Shown here: positions 42,531-46,683 of the stretch, piece by piece
Position numbering within the stretch: the first letter of the stretch is position 1
Layout: each line of letters starts with the position of its first letter
Assembly: GCA_022709405.1 (NCBI GenBank)
Contig: JAKLIV010000011.1
Coordinates: 1-46,683 of the forward strand
Direction of reading: 5' to 3'
From: Spirochaetota bacterium
GTDB taxonomy: Bacteria > Spirochaetota > UBA4802 > UBA5550
DNA: 46,683 bases
Program-made: the position numbers and the translations under genes
The notes under the pieces: model-generated
What the model was told of the DNA's origin: nothing
The model's database searches: none
Seen by the model: the letters and a program-made list of their open reading frames with translations, nothing else

Positions 42531-42572
42531 GGCAAGGCTGTAAAAGGATTCTCTAATATTTACAGCCTTGCC
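42531..42572 (+). terminator. hairpin between cassette 3 genes
   Basis: GGCAAGGCTGTAAA (42531-42544) pairs 14 of 14 with TTTACAGCCTTGCC (42559-42572). No T-run follows, so it may be an RNA-stabilising or partial-termination structure before the membrane protein gene. Confidence 0.7.
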
Positions 42573-43000
42573 TAAAATAAGGAAGTACTTTATCATGCTA
42601 AATGATTTGTTAAAAATAAATTGCCCGTGTAGTTTTGATATTAATACAATTTTTACAATTCTTTTCAATTTTCTTGCTGTCTCCTTTGGAGTATGGTTAA
42701 GTTTTCGTTTAGAAAGGAAGAGAAGAGAAAAAGAAATCAGGAATAAGCAAATTGAATTTTTAAAACTTATTCAATCGGAAATATATAAAAATATTGAACT
42801 GTTAAAACAGATGATAAATGTTGAAATTAAAAATAATGCAATACCTGCGTATCATTTACAAATATTCACAAAAGAATCAATTTGGCATACACTGGTAGAG
42901 CACCACTTCTTCAATTTAGTAAGCGTTCAGTTAACCCCATCTTGCCAAGCCGGGACCATGTGTGTTATAGTCTTCCGCAATTTACCATAAAGGAGGACGT

Positions 43001-43315
43001 ATGAAACGAGAAAATTACTCAAAGATTCGACGGACGCGTGAAGAGTGGGCTGAGCACCTGGCGGCATGGGAGAAAAGCGGACTTGCACAGTCCGAATTTT
43101 GCGTGCGAAATAATCTCAATCCCACATCATTTTCGGCATGGAAAACGAAACTCGGAGATGAGGGGATGCCGTTGGTCGAGATCTCACCCCGGCATGAGGC
43201 AGCGCATAATGAAGAGACGATCGAGCTGGAATTGGAAGGAATCCGAATCAGGTTGCGTGAAGGCATCGATCCCATCAGGCTACGAAATATTGTTTTGGCT
43301 CTGGTGGGGGTATAA
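43001..43315 (+). CDS. tnpA: IS66 accessory protein TnpA
   Basis: 104 residues. The N-terminal helix-turn-helix pattern (EWAEHLAAWEKSGLAQSEFCVRNN...F..W) is that of IS66 TnpA, a probable DNA-binding accessory protein needed for transposition. AGGAGG precedes the ATG. tnpB starts three bases after the stop. Confidence 0.92.
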   Translation: MKRENYSKIRRTREEWAEHLAAWEKSGLAQSEFCVRNNLNPTSFSAWKTKLGDEGMPLVEISPRHEAAHNEETIELELEGIRIRLREGIDPIRLRNIVLALVGV

Positions 43316-43318
43316 GCC

Positions 43319-43666
43319 ATGATACAAATACGAAACAATACGCGAATATATCTGCGTCCGGGACGTACCGATTTCAGAAAATCGATCAACGGTCTGTCCA
43401 CGGTGGTGCATGAGACGATGAAGATGGACCCCTACAGCGGGAGCTATTTCATTTTTTGCAACAGGACGAAGAGCATGCTTAAGATTCTATACTGGGATGC
43501 CACGGGATTCTGCTTATGGCAGAAGCGCCTTGAGGCGGACAAGTTTCGCTGGCCCAGGAGCGAGAGCGAGGTACGCGAGATGACGCGCGAGGAATTTCGC
43601 TGGCTTTTACAGGGGCTTGATTTTTTCAATGCGCATGCGGCGAAGAAATATTCAATTGCGAGCTGA
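43319..43666 (+). CDS. tnpB: IS66 accessory protein TnpB
   Basis: 115 residues with the family signature RPGRTDFRKSINGLSTVV and FCNRTKSMLKILYWDATGFCLW. It is required together with TnpA and TnpC; exact role unknown. Second gene of the IS66 operon. Confidence 0.95.
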   Translation: MIQIRNNTRIYLRPGRTDFRKSINGLSTVVHETMKMDPYSGSYFIFCNRTKSMLKILYWDATGFCLWQKRLEADKFRWPRSESEVREMTREEFRWLLQGLDFFNAHAAKKYSIAS

Positions 43667-43751
43667 AGGGGAAAAACAAAAAAATTTGCATAATGTGCGG
43701 CAACACGAAAAAAATAATTGCTGATCATGTGCGGCCATATATGATGGCGCC

Positions 43752-45335
43752 ATGATCAGCACATTTGAAAAGCTCCCCACCCTTGAAGAACTCAACGAGA
43801 TCATTCTTTCTGCGAACCAACAAATCCAGAGAAAAGAAAACGAACATGAAAACGAGATTAAACTTCTCAAGATGCAAATTGAACTTTTGAATTTCAAGCT
43901 GTATGGACGCAGGAGTGAAAAGCTATCCCCTGAAGAGGTTCTGCAGGGACGCTTGTTTGATGAGATTGAATCGCATACCGAAAAAGAAATCGGAAATGAA
44001 AAACAAGTGGAAGTCAAAGGGCATACCCGACGTAAAAACGGGCGCAGGCCCATCCCCGAACATTTCCCTCGCGTTGAGATCGTTATTGATTTGCCCGATG
44101 AAGACAAATTAGACACGAAGGGCAGGCCATTAAAACACATTGGCGATGTGATATCCGAGAAGCTCGACATCATACCGGCCAAGATTGAGGTGAAGCGGTA
44201 TATCCGCCGCAAATACGCAATGGCGGACTCCCTGAATGTTGAAGAGGAAGAGCCTGGCGTGAAGACTGCGGCGATGCCGCCGCAGATCATACCGCAGGGG
44301 ATCGCGACGCCGGGGCTGCTGGCCTTTATCGGCACCAGCAAATTCTGCGACGCGGTACCGCTGTACCGGCAGGAAAAAGTATTTGCCCGCTACGATATTG
44401 ACATGCCGCGATCGACGATGTGCTCCTGGTTTATATATCTCAACACCCATTATAATCTCAGTGAGCTAATGATGGCGGATGTGACGTTGTATCCGATATT
44501 GGGTGCCGACGAAACAAGAGTTCAGGTGCATGATGAACCCGGACGCAAAGACGCGACGACATCCTGGATGTGGGTGTTCCGCGGCGGGGGCGCCGGTCGG
44601 CCATTGATTTATTACGAGTATGTGCCGTCACGCTCAAGGGATGTGATCGGGAAATTGCTCGCCGGTTATCGGGGCGTGATCCAGACGGATGGGCTTGCGG
44701 TCTACGAATATTTCGACAAAAGCCCCGGCATTACACATGCCGGATGCTGGGCACACGGCCGGAGAAATTTTTTTGAAGCGACCAAATCTTGCGTGAACGC
44801 CGAATTCGCGCGAACAGTGGTTGACACCATCCGTAAGTTATATATTGTTGAAGACGAAGCCCGTGATAGAAAACTTTCATACGATGAGATAGCCGCGCTT
44901 CGCCAGGAAAAATCAAAGCCGGTGCTGGACAAGCTCAAGGATATGCTTGAAAAACGGAGACCTGCCATTGCGCCGAAAAGTCTCACCGGCAAGGCTATCA
45001 CGTATGTGCTTAATCGCTGGGAGAGCCTGTGCGTATATCTTTATGACGGTCGAATTTTCATCGACAACAATCTTGTGGAGAATGCCATTCGTCCTTTCAC
45101 TCTTGGTCGTAAAAATTGGTTGTTTAGCGGGAGCCCGCGAGGCGCTTCGGCATCTGCAATGATGTATAGCCTTATTGAGACGGCTAAGACCAACGGCATG
45201 GAGCCGTACTGGTACTTACGCTACCTGTTTGAAAAGCTCCCCTATGCCACAACACCGGAAGCACGCAGGAGCCTCCTGCCCCATGTCATTGATCCGGCTA
45301 CGGTCGAGAATTTTCGCTTGGATGCAGTTAACTGA
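43752..45335 (+). CDS. tnpC: IS66 transposase TnpC
   Basis: 527 residues. N-terminal coiled-coil (about 10-50), zinc-finger-like linker region, and the DDE catalytic domain: Asp about 253 (LGADETRVQV), Asp about 311 (IQTDGLAVYE) and Glu about 442 (NNLVENAIRPF), then GRKNWLFSGS. The end of the gene overlaps the right inverted repeat. Intact, so the element is probably active. Confidence 0.95.
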   Translation: MISTFEKLPTLEELNEIILSANQQIQRKENEHENEIKLLKMQIELLNFKLYGRRSEKLSPEEVLQGRLFDEIESHTEKEIGNEKQVEVKGHTRRKNGRRPIPEHFPRVEIVIDLPDEDKLDTKGRPLKHIGDVISEKLDIIPAKIEVKRYIRRKYAMADSLNVEEEEPGVKTAAMPPQIIPQGIATPGLLAFIGTSKFCDAVPLYRQEKVFARYDIDMPRSTMCSWFIYLNTHYNLSELMMADVTLYPILGADETRVQVHDEPGRKDATTSWMWVFRGGGAGRPLIYYEYVPSRSRDVIGKLLAGYRGVIQTDGLAVYEYFDKSPGITHAGCWAHGRRNFFEATKSCVNAEFARTVVDTIRKLYIVEDEARDRKLSYDEIAALRQEKSKPVLDKLKDMLEKRRPAIAPKSLTGKAITYVLNRWESLCVYLYDGRIFIDNNLVENAIRPFTLGRKNWLFSGSPRGASASAMMYSLIETAKTNGMEPYWYLRYLFEKLPYATTPEARRSLLPHVIDPATVENFRLDAVN

Positions 45336-45601
45336 ACGCTTACTCAATTTAGAACTTTTACAACTTATTGCTCGCTCATACTTCGAATACGATTTTATTA
45401 ATAGACTGCTCGATATGGCGATTAACTCACAAAGATTTGATATTGTGAAAAACAATATAACACCATTGGTTAATGGTGAAATTACAAGAAGTGAAGAATT
45501 ATTAAAAAATATTATTAATACTTTGAATTGAATATTTCCGAACAACAGCCTCCGCCATCCATGGCTACGGCTGACTGGTTGCTGATATGGCGTGGCGCTT
45601 C

Positions 45602-45736
45602 ACCTAACACGGCGTCATGCGCTTCGTCGCTGCGCTCCTCGGCCTCCGCGCCCAAAATATGAAGACGGGCGCTCCGGCACATTTTCACCTTCGCTGCGCT
45701 ACGGTGAAAACGTCGCATACGCCGGAAACGTTATGT
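45602..45736 (+). other. attC3 recombination site
   Basis: R'' ACCTAAC (45602-45608), L'' CGGCGTCATGCG (45610-45621), L' CGCATACGCCG (45714-45724), R' GTTATGT (45730-45736). L'' carries one extra base, C45616, that cannot pair; an unpaired base at this place in the L box is typical of attC and sets strand choice. Central arms include TTTTCACC...GGTGAAAA. Confidence 0.88.
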
Positions 45737-46344
45737 GAAATTGTCTGCACCAAGATACTACGCCACAACTTTTCTTCGTATAATTCCACAGTCGTTATTA
45801 AGAGATAAAGAAATAAAGAGAAAAAATAAATAGTTAATTACTCATTTTCCATATCTTTCTCAAATCAATAAGCAATTGCTTAATCCAGATCAGAACAATT
45901 ATTACTTGCATAATCCAATAATTATTCGTCATTCATTTAAAAAGATAAAATATTTGTTATTTTCTTATCACCATATTATTCCCTGTTCTCCTTATTATAA
46001 ATTTTATTTATTGCTTGAACCAGATTCTTCTGAATCCAATAAGTAATCGGTATTCATATACATTTGAAATAATTTCTTTTCATTTCCTCAATTGTATTTT
46101 TTACGATTCACTTATTTGTGTACGTCATCATTCAATAAGATTATTTTCGTTCGTATGGTGCAGCCAACTTCACATAACTCAGGCCACCCGCTTGCGCTCC
46201 TCGGCCGGGGGTAAATACCGGCCTGCGGTGCTCGGCCTGCGGCACATTGCTTTTATAATACCTTGAAAAAATGTGATTGAAAAATAAATCACAAGCTCTA
46301 CATTGTTGTTTCATGTCAGAGCAACGTCGGGTGGCCTGGTGGCG
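45731..46344 (+). mobile_element. integron cassette 4, no convincing gene
   Basis: 614 bases from G45730|T45731 to G46344. Start 45730-45752 pairs with 46156-46178 in 21 of 23 positions. Strongly AT-rich with pyrimidines on the plus strand. An 83-codon plus-strand frame (46015-46266) runs into attC4 and has no ribosome site. The minus strand offers only frames under 20 codons. A 14-base palindrome TAAGCAATTGCTTA lies at 45869-45882. It may be a decayed gene or a non-coding cassette. Confidence 0.8.
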
Positions 46345-46350
46345 TTATAT
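46172..46350 (+). other. attC4 recombination site
   Basis: R'' ACATAAC (46172-46178), L'' AGGCCACCCG (46181-46190), L' CGGGTGGCCT (46328-46337, 10 of 10), R' GTTATAT (46344-46350). Spacers 2 and 6 bases. Shares GCGCTCCTCGGCC with attC3 and TGCGGTGCTCGGCCT with attC2. Confidence 0.86.
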
Positions 46351-46376
46351 GCAAAAAGCGCAAAAACTTTTTAATC

Positions 46377-46390
46377 GGCCATCCGTGGCC
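46377..46390 (+). promoter_or_regulatory. cassette-start hairpin with loop ATCCGT
   Basis: GGCC (46377-46380), loop ATCCGT, GGCC (46387-46390), preceded by TTAATC and followed by TCACTTTTT. Third example of the RTCCGT hairpin at a cassette start. Confidence 0.6.
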
Positions 46391-46498
46391 TCACTTTTTC
46401 ATCTAAAATAATTATGAGTAATGAGCAGCAAATTTAATTGACTTAATCTCACAATTTGTTTTAATTAAAATTATCCGCATAACAGGAGCACATCAAAC

Positions 46499-46516
46499 AT
46501 GAAATTAGCAATTTAA
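46499..46516 (+). CDS. five-codon leader ORF (MKLAI)
   Basis: ATG AAA TTA GCA ATT TAA, preceded by AGGAG (46484-46488) ten bases upstream. It lies 97 bases before the ABC ATPase start and directly before an inverted repeat. Leader ORFs of this kind precede several inducible antibiotic-resistance genes. Confidence 0.45.
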   Translation: MKLAI

Positions 46517-46518
46517 CT

Positions 46519-46584
46519 GAGAGAATTTACACTATTCCAAATTCTCTCTTTCACAGAAACCAGCCTGCCATTTTAAATAATGGC
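46519..46584 (+). promoter_or_regulatory. candidate attenuator hairpins before the ABC ATPase
   Basis: GAGAGAATTT (46519-46528) pairs 10 of 10 with AAATTCTCTC (46539-46548), starting two bases after the leader ORF stop. A second hairpin is GCCATT (46567-46572) / AATGGC (46579-46584). A ribosome on the leader ORF would cover the first arm. Confidence 0.5.
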
Positions 46585-46613
46585 TAAGCATGCTACGGTT
46601 ACAGGAGAGATTT

Positions 46614-46683
46614 ATGTCATCAGTTAATTTGCGATTTATAAATGTTTCGTTTTCATATAATACAACTTCAGAAATTATAGTTT
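46614..46683 (+). CDS. ABC ATPase, probably ABC-F type (5' part only)
   Basis: ATG at 46614 after AGGAGA (46603-46608). The 23 visible residues (MSSVNLRFINVSFSYNTTS, then EIIV) match the opening strand of ABC ATPase domains, in which F-x-N-V-S-F-S-Y positions the A-loop aromatic. A cytosolic N-terminus without a membrane domain, and the leader ORF upstream, suggest an ABC-F protein, a family that includes ribosome-protecting resistance factors. Only the start is seen, so the class is uncertain. Confidence 0.55.
   Translation, partial: MSSVNLRFINVSFSYNTTSEIIV

Larger units (their letters stand above)
42919..45343 (+). mobile_element. IS66-family insertion sequence, complete
   Basis: 2425 bases. 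Terminal inverted repeats GTAAGCGTTCAGTTAA (42919-42934) and TTAACTGAACGCTTAC (45328-45343), 16 of 16. Flanked by an 8-base duplication TCAATTTA (42911-42918 and 45344-45351), the usual IS66 target size. All three genes are intact. Confidence 0.96.
42595..45531 (+). pseudogene. membrane protein gene split by IS66 (cassette 3)
   Basis: ATG at 42595 follows AAGGAAG. The frame is open to Leu108 at 42918, where the IS begins, and resumes in the same frame at 45352 (ELLQLIARSYFEYDF) to a stop at 45531. Removing the IS and one copy of the target duplication restores a 167-residue protein with no other defect. It has one N-terminal membrane segment (FTILFNFLAVSFGVWLSF) followed by a basic stretch RLERKRREKEIRNKQ and a helical soluble domain. 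The unbroken frame reaching 42990 is a chimera with IS sequence. No family recognised. Confidence 0.85.
41329..45730 (+). mobile_element. integron cassette 3, interrupted by IS66
   Basis: From G41328|T41329 to G45730. Start bases 41328-41348 pair with 45588-45608 at 20 of 21 positions. Without the IS element and duplicated target it is about 1.97 kb and carries three genes in one direction: zinc-ribbon protein, PH/SHOCT protein and a membrane protein that the IS splits. Confidence 0.88.
46345..46683 (+). mobile_element. integron cassette 5, partial
   Basis: Starts after G46344. Position 11 of the start is A as in all other cassettes. Its attC lies beyond the window and should contain ATATAAC as R''. 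Contains a start hairpin, a leader ORF, two further hairpins and the beginning of an ABC ATPase gene. Confidence 0.8.

Noticed and set aside
45515..45808. Frames of 60-70 codons across attC3 on both strands
   Set aside because: They read through the attC stem and reflect its GC-rich palindromes rather than a gene.
46015..46266. 83-codon frame in cassette 4
   Set aside because: It runs through the R'' and L'' boxes of attC4, has no ribosome site and no protein-like pattern.

Overview
The window reads as a Gram-negative chromosome, most likely a spirochaete or a close relative, carrying an integron-like gene cassette array at its right end. The taxonomic call is an inference of moderate strength. 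It rests on a bactofilin next to an M23 endopeptidase, several lipoproteins with Gly-rich linkers after the lipobox Cys, GLUG-repeat and SUMF1-type lipoproteins, and a STAS anti-anti-sigma factor. There is no rRNA and I recognised no tRNA.

Positions 1-12,900: after a truncated alpha/beta hydrolase and a small lipoprotein, the minus strand carries a ribosome/RNA operon read right to left: rimP, nusA, infB, rbfA, truB, rpsO, pnp, an M16 peptidase, then a bactofilin and a LysM-M23 peptidase. A large nested palindrome lies between rpsO and pnp. Positions 12,900-18,600 hold accessory genes: a BrnT/BrnA toxin-antitoxin pair, a GLUG-repeat lipoprotein, a small lipoprotein, a DUF4160/DUF2442 pair and a Cache-type chemoreceptor.

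Positions 18,700-37,300 are ordinary chromosome: DUF456 and DUF4230 proteins, a UbiA prenyltransferase, a SUMF1-like lipoprotein, an SDR, a PcrA/UvrD helicase, a Cache-like lipoprotein, a GNAT, an envelope protein, and the run aroK-aroC fusion / ribF / ogt. A STAS protein, convergent purE-guaA and a TPR protein overlapping a lipoprotein gene follow. REP-like palindromes sit in several gaps.

Positions 37,342-46,683 are the most interesting part. A tyrosine recombinase gene (minus strand) is followed, on the opposite strand, by AT-rich cassettes separated by attC sites. Each cassette begins with G|TTRRRY-like sequence, and the attC at its far end carries the exact complement of that start. This gives cassettes at 38561-40688, 40689-41328, 41329-45730 and 45731-46344, with a fifth running off the window. 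The recombinase lacks the extra segment that defines integron integrases (IntI). Complementarity between cassette start and end reaches 20-23 bases with the same A/C exception at position 11 in all four complete cassettes. Three cassettes start with a hairpin whose loop is RTCCGT. Cassette 1 encodes a DUF389 membrane protein and a small cyclic-nucleotide-binding-like protein. Cassettes 2 and 4 show no convincing gene. Cassette 3 encodes a zinc-ribbon protein, a PH/SHOCT protein and a membrane protein split by a fresh IS66 element (16-bp inverted repeats, 8-bp target duplication). Cassette 5 starts an ABC ATPase behind a five-codon leader ORF and hairpins. An FNR-type palindrome and a -10-like hexamer spanning the insertion point suggest how the array could be transcribed.
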